This document shows positions 16,460-21,840 of a stretch of 21,840 nt of DNA, one piece after another (position 1 is the first letter of the stretch; each line of letters opens with the position of its first letter). This stretch comes from 73-13 sp035555435 (lineage in GTDB: Bacteria > Actinomycetota > Actinomycetes > Actinomycetales > Microbacteriaceae). A program made the translations under genes and the position numbers. The notes under the pieces are model-generated. The model saw only the letters and a list, made by a program, of their open reading frames with translations, did not search any database and was not told the origin of the DNA. Location: assembly GCA_035555435.1 (NCBI GenBank), contig DATMGN010000068.1, positions 1 through 21,840 on the forward strand. Reading direction: 5' to 3'.

Positions 16460-16936
16460 TTAGCGAGGGAGCGCTCTCCGGCGGGGCCATATGACGACGA
16501 GTGCAGCGCCGAGGAAACCGCCGACCGTGTTGGCGAGGAGGTCGGAGCCGGTGGCGAAGCGGGCGGGGAGGAAGGCGGATTGGGTGAACTCGATGGAGAG
16601 GGAAAGGGCTAGGGAGAGGACCGTGGGGGTTAGGAGGGGGAGGGCGGGGAGGTCTCGATACGCCGCTTCGCGGCTACTCGACCCGCGGGCACCCTTCGAC
16701 TCGCTTCGCTCGCTCAGGGGACCGCGGAGGACGAGGGAGAGGAGGAGGCCGAAGGGGAGGAAGAGGGCGACGTTTGCCGTGAACTCGACCACGTCGTAGG
16801 TCACCCAGGCCGGGAGACCGCGTTCTGTCCACCACGAAAGTGCGTCGCGCACCCAGCGGCCATCCGTCGGCTGCTCAGGGTTGAGCGTGACCCACAGGAT
16901 GACGGCGACCCACGCGAGCGTCGCCGCGCGGAGCAC
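16460..16936 (-). CDS. VanZ-like family membrane protein
   Basis: A 158-residue membrane protein of the VanZ-like family. It has hydrophobic segments at about 3-18, 50-70, 100-117 and 135-150. Family landmarks are EFTANVALFLPFG (51-63), SIEFTQ (114-119) and SDLLANTVGGFLG (131-143). The function of VanZ-like proteins outside glycopeptide resistance is mostly unknown. The start is taken at GTG 16936, just after the methyltransferase stop (TGA then two bases then GTG). The open frame extends further upstream but only as a shadow of that gene. Residues 72-96 (SERSESKG...REAAYRDL) are not VanZ-like. They are encoded by two palindromic repeats, described separately, that lengthen a loop between membrane segments without breaking the frame. 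Confidence 0.82.
   Translation of the reverse strand: MLRAATLAWVAVILWVTLNPEQPTDGRWVRDALSWWTERGLPAWVTYDVVEFTANVALFLPFGLLLSLVLRGPLSERSESKGARGSSSREAAYRDLPALPLLTPTVLSLALSLSIEFTQSAFLPARFATGSDLLANTVGGFLGAALVVIWPRRRALPR
16651..16683. repeat. palindromic dispersed-type repeat inside the VanZ gene (A)
   Basis: A 33-bp unit starting GGTCTCGATACG and ending CTACTCGACC, with a central perfect stem GCCGC (16662-16666) / GCGGC (16670-16674) around TTC. It resembles a short palindromic repeat I associate with Microbacteriaceae genomes. On the gene strand it encodes SSSREAAYRD in frame. Confidence 0.7.
16692..16719. repeat. palindromic dispersed-type repeat inside the VanZ gene (B)
   Basis: A 28-bp unit starting CCCTTCGACTCG and ending CGCTCAGGG. 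It has CCCT/AGGG ends and a CGAAGCGAG-type core, and lies eight bases from repeat A. On the gene strand it encodes LSERSESKG. The peptide SERSESKG in an otherwise unrelated protein is a recognisable trace of this type of repeat. Confidence 0.7.
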
Positions 16937-16938
16937 GA

Positions 16939-17811
16939 TCAGCGCGAGCCGCCCCAGATGCGCGGAGGTTTGTGGTCCGGGAGGATCGGCAGGTTCACCG
17001 TGTCGAGCGGGTGCGGGAGGGTGACCCGCTCCCCCGGGTGCTCGGCCGAGCGGTCGCGGCGGTGGAACGTCACCTCGATCGCGTCCGAGACGCGGTGACC
17101 GCCGAGGCGGACGGCGCTCGACGCGTTGTTCAGATGCACGTGCACGATGCGGTGCGTCGTCAGCAGCTTCTTGATGCCAGATGAGAAGTCCGGCAGACGC
17201 CACTTGTGCGCCGCCTCCGTCAGCGGGTGGAACTCGATCGCCATGATCCGGAAGCGGCGCTGCACCTCCGGCGACATCGAGTGGATGACCTTCCACTCCG
17301 CGCCCTCGATGTCCATCTCCAGCAGCAGATCCGTATCCGCCGGCAGCTGCGCGACCTCCGCGTCAATCGTCGTCGTCGTATCCGACACGTACGAGTCGAG
17401 GAAGACCGGCTTGAAGTGGAAGCGCTCGTGCTTGATCGGCGGGCCCTTCACCGACGCGTCGAGCATGACGATGTCGATGCCGCGCGCCGCCATGTCCGCG
17501 TCGAAATCCACGACCGGGCCGACGCCGGGCGAGATGACATGACTGATGCCGTCGAGGTCGTCCGGGATCAGATACCCGCCGTCATGCTTCGAGCCGACGC
17601 GGATCAGCGGCTGGTCGATGACCTCCGGCGTGAACAGCTCCAAGAACTTCTCCACGCGCCGTGCCGACGCGGACTTCCGCCACGTGAAGCCGGCGCGCGC
17701 CGCCGGGACGACCCTGTCCGGCTCGACGAGCGAACGGCCCTTGGTGGCGACAGAAGAGGAGCTGAGAGGGAGACTCCCGGTATCGGTCGTCTCGAACAGG
17801 GCTTCAGACAT
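16939..17811 (-). CDS. FkbM family methyltransferase-like protein
   Basis: A 290-residue soluble protein related to FkbM-type SAM-dependent methyltransferases. Visible are KHDGGYLIP (75-83), a likely SAM-binding strand-loop ISPGVGPVVDFDADMA (93-108), and the typical LLLEMDIEGAEWKVI (162-176), where FkbM proteins carry a KIDxEGaE-type motif. Residues 1-40 are low-complexity and probably flexible. It might O-methylate a sugar of the surface polymer, as its neighbours suggest, but the glycine-rich motif is not textbook and the substrate is unknown. The ATG at 17811 has AAGGA about five bases upstream. TAGCAT (17842-17847, minus strand) is a possible -10 box. It stops two bases before the VanZ start, so both are probably co-transcribed. 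Confidence 0.8.
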   Translation of the reverse strand: MSEALFETTDTGSLPLSSSSVATKGRSLVEPDRVVPAARAGFTWRKSASARRVEKFLELFTPEVIDQPLIRVGSKHDGGYLIPDDLDGISHVISPGVGPVVDFDADMAARGIDIVMLDASVKGPPIKHERFHFKPVFLDSYVSDTTTTIDAEVAQLPADTDLLLEMDIEGAEWKVIHSMSPEVQRRFRIMAIEFHPLTEAAHKWRLPDFSSGIKKLLTTHRIVHVHLNNASSAVRLGGHRVSDAIEVTFHRRDRSAEHPGERVTLPHPLDTVNLPILPDHKPPRIWGGSR

Positions 17812-17892
17812 CGTTTCCTTCGGCTTCGGAGGTACCCGACGATGCTAGCGGCTCGCTCGCGAATGGTATGGCCGATGTGCGCGCGCGGCTGA

Positions 17893-19362
17893 TCAGCCGA
17901 GCTGCAGCGCCTTCGACGTCGCCGCGATCGTCGCCTCGGCGCGCGCCTCATCCGCAGAGAACGGCAGGCCATAGCTCGGGACCATCGCCTTGAGCTTCGG
18001 CTCCCACTCCCCCAGCTTCTCCGGGAAGCAGCGCGCGATCAGATCCAGCATGATCGGCACCGCCGTCGAGGCGCCCGGCGACGCACCGAGCAGACCCGCG
18101 ATCGAGCCGTCGGCCGCCGCGACCACCTCGGTGCCGAGCTGCAGCGTCGCCTTGCCGTCCGCGTCCTTCTTCATGATCTGCACGCGCTGACCCGCGACGA
18201 TCTTGTCGAACTTCGACGCGTCGACATCCGGGGCGAAGGCGAAGAGCGCCTTGTTCTGCTTCTTCCGGCTCGCGAGCACCTCCGAGACGAGGTACTTGAT
18301 GAGGTCGAAGTTCTTGAACGCGACGCCGAGCATCACGAACACGTTGTGGAAGCGCAAGCTCAGCGGCAGGTCGAGCAGCGAGCCATGCTTGAGGAACTTC
18401 GTCGAGAAACCCGCGTACGGGCCGAACATGAGGCTCGCCTCGCCGTCGATGATCCTGAGGTCCAGGTGCGGCACCGACATCGGGGGCGCGCCCACCGCCG
18501 CCTTGCCGTACACCTTCGCCTGGTGGCGGGCCACGATCTCCGGATCCGACGTGCGCAAGAACTCGCCCGAGATCGGGAAACCGCCATAGCCGCGGATCTC
18601 CTTGATCCCCGAGCTCTGCAGCAGTGTCAGCGCCGCGCCGCCCGCGCCCACGAAGACGAAGCGCGCAGTCGCCTGCGACGGCGTGCCACCGATCTCGTCC
18701 CGGATCTTCAGCCGCCAGTTGCCGTCCTTCAGCCGCTTCAGGCTCGTGACGCGCTTGTCGGTGCGCAGCTTCGCGCCCCGCGCCGTCAGCCCCTCCATGA
18801 GCTGCGACGTCTGCGCGCCGAAATCGATGTCCGTGCCGCCGACGATCCGCGTCGCCGCGATCGGCTCCGACTTGGACCGGCCGAGGACAAGCAGGGGCGC
18901 CCAAGAGTGGATGACCGCCGCGTCCTCCGAGAACTCCATGTCCTTGAAGAGCGGGTGCGACTTGAGCGCCTCGAAGCGGGTGCGGAGGAACGCGACGTTG
19001 GCCTCCCCCGTCACGAACGTCATGTGCGGCACCGGGTTGATGAACTTCCGCGGCTCCGGCAGGACGCCCTCGCCGACGAGGAACGACCAGAACTGCCGGG
19101 AGACCTGGAACTGCTCGTTGATCTTGATCGCGTTCTGGATCGTGACCGAGCCGTCGGGCTGCTCGGGCGTGTAATTCACCTCGCAGAACGCGGCGTGGCC
19201 GGTCCCCGCGTTGTTCCACGGATTGCTCGACTCGAGGGCGACATCCGAGAGCCGCTCGTAGATCGCGATCGACCAGGACGGCTCCAGCTGCTGGATGAGC
19301 GTGCCGAGCGTCGCGCTCATGATTCCGCCGCCGATCAGGGCGACATCGACGTGCGAACTCAC
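17893..19362 (-). CDS. mqo: malate:quinone oxidoreductase
   Basis: A 489-residue FAD-dependent, membrane-associated enzyme that oxidises malate to oxaloacetate and passes electrons to quinone, serving the TCA cycle. The N-terminal FAD-binding motif is ALIGGGIMSATLGTLI (8-23). The characteristic LESSNPWNNAGTGHAAFCEVNYTP region follows at about 44-67, and FVGAGGAAL near the middle is the second FAD-contact region. The length is normal for the family. The start is GTG at 19362, 28 bp downstream of the asd stop, with only a weak ribosome binding site; it may be read from the asd transcript. GGCTGATCAGCC, a perfect palindrome, spans its stop codon. It has no functional link to the polysaccharide locus and marks the return to housekeeping genes. 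Confidence 0.96.
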   Translation of the reverse strand: MSSHVDVALIGGGIMSATLGTLIQQLEPSWSIAIYERLSDVALESSNPWNNAGTGHAAFCEVNYTPEQPDGSVTIQNAIKINEQFQVSRQFWSFLVGEGVLPEPRKFINPVPHMTFVTGEANVAFLRTRFEALKSHPLFKDMEFSEDAAVIHSWAPLLVLGRSKSEPIAATRIVGGTDIDFGAQTSQLMEGLTARGAKLRTDKRVTSLKRLKDGNWRLKIRDEIGGTPSQATARFVFVGAGGAALTLLQSSGIKEIRGYGGFPISGEFLRTSDPEIVARHQAKVYGKAAVGAPPMSVPHLDLRIIDGEASLMFGPYAGFSTKFLKHGSLLDLPLSLRFHNVFVMLGVAFKNFDLIKYLVSEVLASRKKQNKALFAFAPDVDASKFDKIVAGQRVQIMKKDADGKATLQLGTEVVAAADGSIAGLLGASPGASTAVPIMLDLIARCFPEKLGEWEPKLKAMVPSYGLPFSADEARAEATIAATSKALQLG

Positions 19363-19390
19363 CGGACCAGCTTACCCGGGAGGACCGGGG

Positions 19391-20455
19391 TCAGACGCGG
19401 GCGGCGAGGCGCTCGGCGACCGCCTCCGCGATCTGCACCGCGTTGAGCGCGGCGCCCTTGCGCAGGTTGTCGTTCGAGATGAAGAGCGCGAGGCCGTGAC
19501 CCTCCGGCGCCGACTGGTCGGCGCGGATCCGGCCCACCAGGCTCGGGTCCTGACCCGCCGCATCCAGCGGGGTCGGGACGTCCTCGAGCCGCACGCCCGG
19601 CGCCTGGCTCAGCAGCTCCGTCGCGCGCTCCGCGCTGATCGGGCGCGCGAACTCCGCGTTGATGCTGAGGCTGTGGCCCGTGAAGACCGGCACGCGCACG
19701 CACGTGCCCGCGACGCGCAGCTCCGGCAGCTCGAGTATCTTGCGCGACTCGTTGCGCAGCTTCTTCTCCTCATCCGTCTCGCCGAGACCGTCATCGACGA
19801 TCGAGCCGGCGAGCGGGAGGACGTTGAACGCGATATTCTTGGCGAACTTGTCCGGCGCCGGCATCGTGACTGCGGCGCCATCGTGCACGAGCCCCATGAG
19901 GTCCTGGTCGGCCGCCGCGCGCGCCTGGCCGGCGAGCTCCTCGCCGCCCGCGAGCCCCGCGCCGCTCACCGCCTGGTAGGTGCTCACGACGAGCCGCTCC
20001 AGCCCGGCTTCGCGGTCCAAGACCTTGAGCACCGGCATGGCGGCCATCGTCGTGCAGTTCGGGTTCGCGATGATGCGGCCACCGTCGAGGGCCTCGTCGA
20101 TCGCGTGCGGGTTCACCTCGGCGACCACGAGCGGCACGCTCGGGTCCATCCGCCAGCCCGACGAGTTGTCGATCACGACGACGCCCGCCGCCGCGAAGCG
20201 CGGCGCCTGCGCCTTGCTCAACGTCGCGCCCGCCGAGAAGATCGCCATGTCGAGCCCCGACGGGTCCGCCGTGCTCGCGTCCTCGACCACGATGTCGCGG
20301 CCGTCGAACTCGATCGTCGAGCCCGCGCTGCGCGCCGACGCGAAGAAGCGGATCTCCGCGATCGGGAACTTCCGCTGCCGGAGGATGTCCCGCACGACGG
20401 CGCCGACCTGACCAGTCGCGCCGACGACGCCGATGCGCACGCCTTGCTCGTTCAT
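19391..20455 (-). CDS. asd: aspartate-semialdehyde dehydrogenase
   Basis: A 354-residue cytoplasmic enzyme that converts aspartyl phosphate to aspartate semialdehyde with NADPH, the second step toward lysine, threonine, methionine and diaminopimelate for the cell wall. The nucleotide-binding motif GVVGATGQVG is at 9-18. The catalytic cysteine is Cys134 in NPNCTTM. The substrate-binding and histidine region VRVPVFTGHSLSINAEF follows near 255-272. Length is normal. The ATG at 20455 has no strong ribosome binding site. In most actinobacteria asd follows lysC closely; here about 960 bp intervene, so it may need its own promoter in 20456-20774. mqo follows after 28 bp. Confidence 0.97.
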   Translation of the reverse strand: MNEQGVRIGVVGATGQVGAVVRDILRQRKFPIAEIRFFASARSAGSTIEFDGRDIVVEDASTADPSGLDMAIFSAGATLSKAQAPRFAAAGVVVIDNSSGWRMDPSVPLVVAEVNPHAIDEALDGGRIIANPNCTTMAAMPVLKVLDREAGLERLVVSTYQAVSGAGLAGGEELAGQARAAADQDLMGLVHDGAAVTMPAPDKFAKNIAFNVLPLAGSIVDDGLGETDEEKKLRNESRKILELPELRVAGTCVRVPVFTGHSLSINAEFARPISAERATELLSQAPGVRLEDVPTPLDAAGQDPSLVGRIRADQSAPEGHGLALFISNDNLRKGAALNAVQIAEAVAERLAARV

Positions 20456-20483
20456 AGCGTTCTATCGTACGCGGCCGCCCAGA

Positions 20484-20544
20484 GAGCACGTTCCCACGCA
20501 GAGTGCGTCCAACAGCGCGCACAGTGGGTGGGAACGGGGGGTTT
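20484..20544 (+). repeat. 61-bp hairpin repeat, copy 1
   Basis: It aligns without gaps to copy 2 at 21357-21417, with about three quarters of positions identical, best over the shared CGCACAGTGGGTGGGAACG. Within it, 20490-20507 and 20518-20535 form an 18-bp inverted repeat with three mismatches around a 10-base loop. It lies 28 bp before the asd start codon, so transcripts entering asd from upstream would carry the hairpin. Confidence 0.75.
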
Positions 20545-20569
20545 GGACGGAGGGAGGGGCGAGCGCGGG

Positions 20570-20590
20570 CTGGGCGGCGGGGCCGCCCAG
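20570..20590. other. GC-rich perfect hairpin upstream of asd
   Basis: CTGGGCGGC (20570-20578) pairs perfectly with GCCGCCCAG (20582-20590) around a GGG loop, giving a 9-bp all-strong stem. There is no U-tract on either strand. It could pause or end transcription coming from lysC, or be chance in GC-rich DNA. Confidence 0.45.
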
Positions 20591-20774
20591 GTCGAGCACG
20601 TGGCAAGTCCCAGCGCTGCCGGGCATGGTCGCGGTCCCGCACGACCGGCGAGTCCCAGCGCGGCGGGCGGCGGAGCGGACTCGTAGATGGCTCACAGGGG
20701 CTCGAACTCGGAAGGCATCCACATTGAGGTGACGGGCGCGCACCGAGGATCCGAGAAGTCGCGAAGCTGAGGCG

Positions 20775-21324
20775 ATGACCCCGCGCCCTCCCGAGCTCGA
20801 GCTGACACAGGAAGCGCAGCAGCGCAACGGGAGTGGCCGGCGCCTCGAGCGGGCGACCGTCACGGGCTCACTCACACGGATCCGGCGCGGAGCCTACGTC
20901 GAAACCGCCGAATGGGACTCCCTCACACCCGAGCAGCAGCATCTCGGACGGATCGAAGCCCCGCGGCGCGCCGCCCGGAAAGAGCCGGTCTTCTCGCACG
21001 AATCCGCCGCCGTCATCCACGGGATCCCGCTGCTGAGCTTGCCGCCCAGACGACCGCACACCACCGTGACGCACGGGCGGGCGAAAACGAACGGTGAGCC
21101 GATCGAGCGCGCAAAGCGACTCACCACTGGAGATCCTGGTGCTCGTGCGGTGCCGCGACCTCGGCTTCGCGCGACCCGCCCAGCAAGTCGAAGTCCCCGG
21201 GATCAATGGCCGGAGCTACCGGGTCGGCTGGGAGGACGCGTGGCACGGTCGCGGGCTCGAGCAGCAGCTCATCGCCCTCGGGGCGCCGCGGCCTCGTCGG
21301 CGAGCTGCGAGCCTGACGTTCTAA
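20775..21324 (+). pseudogene. decayed AbiEi-antitoxin/DUF559-like gene
   Basis: From ATG 20775, about 111 codons resemble the N-terminal part of an actinobacterial family with an AbiEi-like antitoxin DNA-binding region: TGSLTRIRRGAYVETAEW, then HLGRIEAPRRAARKEPVFSHESAAVIHGIPLL. Near 21107-21125 this similarity ends and the matching C-terminal part continues in another frame as SPLEILVLVRCRDLGF...QQVEVPGINGRSYRVGWEDAWHG, ending at TAA 21322-21324. Complete relatives are about 280-320 residues, so roughly the middle third is deleted and the frame is shifted. The original frame has no stop codon to the window end, running antisense through lysC without homology. It lies opposite to and between lysC and asd, bracketed by the 61-bp repeats. 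Family naming is from memory of the motif pattern. Confidence 0.72.
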
Positions 21325-21356
21325 TCGGCGCGGCGGTGCCGGGCGCTGCGCTCAGT

Positions 21357-21417
21357 GTGCACGTTTGCACCCAGTGTGGGTCCAATAGGACGCACAGTGG
21401 GTGGGAACGTGCACTTT
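21357..21417 (+). repeat. 61-bp hairpin repeat, copy 2
   Basis: In the same orientation as copy 1 at 20484-20544. Its ends GTGCACGTT (21357-21365) and AACGTGCAC (21406-21414) are perfect inverted repeats, and most of the interior also pairs (CACCCA with TGGGTG), so the unit can fold as one long hairpin. It touches the stop codon of lysC (21417-21419) and could act as its transcript 3' end. Confidence 0.8.
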
Positions 21418-21840
21418 CAGCGGCCGGTGCCGGCGTGGACCGTCGCGTCCGAGTCGCCGTCGAGGCCGAAGGCGGTGTGGATCGCGCGGGCGGCCGTCGC
21501 CGCGGCGCCCGCCCGGGTCACCACCGAGATGCGGATCTCCGACGTGGAGATCATCTCCATGTTGACGCCGGCCTCGAAGAGTGCCGTGAAGAGCTTCGCC
21601 GAGACGCCCGCGCTCGAGCGCATCCCCGCGCCCACGACCGACACCTTCGCGATGTCCTCATCGTGCAGGAGCTCCAGGAAGCCCACATCCGACTTCGCAC
21701 GCTCCAGCGCGCCGAGCGCCGCCGACACGTCCGACATCGGCAGCGTGAACGAGATGTCGGTGCGGCCCGACTGCGTGCTGACGTTCTGCACGATCATGTC
21801 GATATTCGCGTGCGCGTCGGCGACGATCGTGAAGATCTGC
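21417..21840 (-). CDS. lysC: aspartate kinase, C-terminal regulatory part (partial)
   Basis: The last 140 codons of aspartokinase. The frame continues past the window edge, so the start is not visible; an apparent ATG at 21797 is internal, because FTIVADAHANIDMIVQNVS is continuous across it. Both ACT-type regulatory domains are seen: the end of the first (NIDMIVQNVSTQSGRTDISFTLP), and the second with KVSVVGAGMRSSAGVSAKLFTALFEAGVNMEMISTSEIRISVV. In actinobacteria these domains bind lysine and threonine for feedback inhibition. The enzyme phosphorylates aspartate, the step before asd. The stop codon abuts a 61-bp hairpin repeat, and the usual downstream partner asd is about 960 bp away. Confidence 0.96.
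   Translation of the reverse strand, partial: QIFTIVADAHANIDMIVQNVSTQSGRTDISFTLPMSDVSAALGALERAKSDVGFLELLHDEDIAKVSVVGAGMRSSAGVSAKLFTALFEAGVNMEMISTSEIRISVVTRAGAAATAARAIHTAFGLDGDSDATVHAGTGR

Larger units (their letters stand above)
20456..20774. other. intergenic region upstream of asd
   Basis: No gene is supported here. It holds one copy of the 61-bp repeat, a 9-bp-stem hairpin and two direct copies of GTCCCAGCGC (20607-20616 and 20652-20661). A minus-strand ORF of 137 codons covering most of it has no recognisable motif and looks like a high-GC artefact. Any promoter for asd should be here, but I could not identify boxes. Confidence 0.6.

Noticed and set aside
16937..17296. N-terminal extension of the VanZ frame
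   Set aside because: It lies inside the FkbM-like gene, is proline/arginine-rich, and lacks membrane or family features; GTG 16936 directly follows that gene's stop.
17948..19446. Long ORFs of 366 and 423 codons over the mqo gene
   Set aside because: Both are alternative-frame readings of the well-conserved malate:quinone oxidoreductase and have composition typical of GC-rich shadows.
19295..20686. 463-codon plus-strand ORF across asd
   Set aside because: Antisense shadow of asd with strings of Arg/Ala/Glu and no domain.
20690..20740. tRNA-like string near GGGGCTCGAACTCGG
   Set aside because: No acceptor stem, anticodon arm or conserved D-arm could be assembled around it.
20462..20875. 137-codon minus-strand ORF upstream of asd
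   Set aside because: No motif, Ser/Arg/Cys-rich, and it covers repeats and a gene remnant on the other strand.
1..21840. CRISPR array, insertion sequence, integrase or attachment site
   Set aside because: No regularly spaced repeats, no transposase or recombinase motifs, and no tRNA-associated direct repeats were found; the 61-bp pair has no linked mobility gene in the window.

Overview
This is a high-GC Gram-positive (actinobacterial) chromosomal window. It is probably from the Microbacteriaceae or a close relative. The grounds are the overall base composition, frequent GTG/TTG starts, the mqo and lysC-asd arrangement, and two short palindromic repeats inside a VanZ gene that resemble dispersed repeats I associate with that group. 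The family-level placement is an inference.

Left flank (103-5156, all minus strand): a four-gene export-control module. In transcription order it holds a fused Wzz/BY-type tyrosine autokinase, its likely partner low-molecular-weight tyrosine phosphatase, a membrane-anchored protein with Asp-box motifs, and a DUF4012 membrane protein. The last three are linked by ATGA overlaps.

Centre (5384-14926): a Wzx/Wzy-type surface polysaccharide locus, visibly less GC-rich than its flanks. A plus-strand operon carries a GT4 glycosyltransferase, an unassigned GT-B-like protein, a Wzy-like polymerase and a second GT4 enzyme, with overlapping ends. Converging on it is a minus-strand operon for nonulosonic (sialic-acid-like) sugar use: a cytidylyltransferase fused to a PseG-like domain, a NeuB-type synthase and a Wzx-like flippase. 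Divergent from that operon is a galE-type epimerase. The enzymes that would make a dedicated nonulosonate precursor (PseB/PseC/PseH or NeuC types) are not in the window.

Right flank of the locus (14951-17811, minus strand): the initiating polyprenyl-phosphate sugar transferase, whose start shows signs of a frameshift or leader peptide; a VanZ-like membrane protein that has absorbed two palindromic repeats in frame; and an FkbM-like methyltransferase.

Housekeeping end (17893-21840, minus strand): malate:quinone oxidoreductase, aspartate-semialdehyde dehydrogenase and the 3' end of aspartate kinase. About 960 bp separate lysC from asd, which are usually adjacent in actinobacteria. The gap holds a decayed plus-strand gene of the AbiEi-antitoxin/DUF559-like type, bracketed by two directly oriented copies of a 61-bp hairpin-forming repeat.

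Working model (inference): the sugar transferase primes the lipid carrier. The two GT4 enzymes and perhaps the GT-B-like protein extend the unit, which contains a CMP-activated nonulosonic acid. The flippase and polymerase export and polymerise it, and the kinase/phosphatase pair controls chain length. The most unusual items are the NeuA-PseG fusion without precursor genes, the start region of the sugar transferase, the in-frame repeat insertion in VanZ, and the repeat-bracketed gene remnant splitting lysC from asd. No transposase, CRISPR array, tRNA or rRNA was seen.
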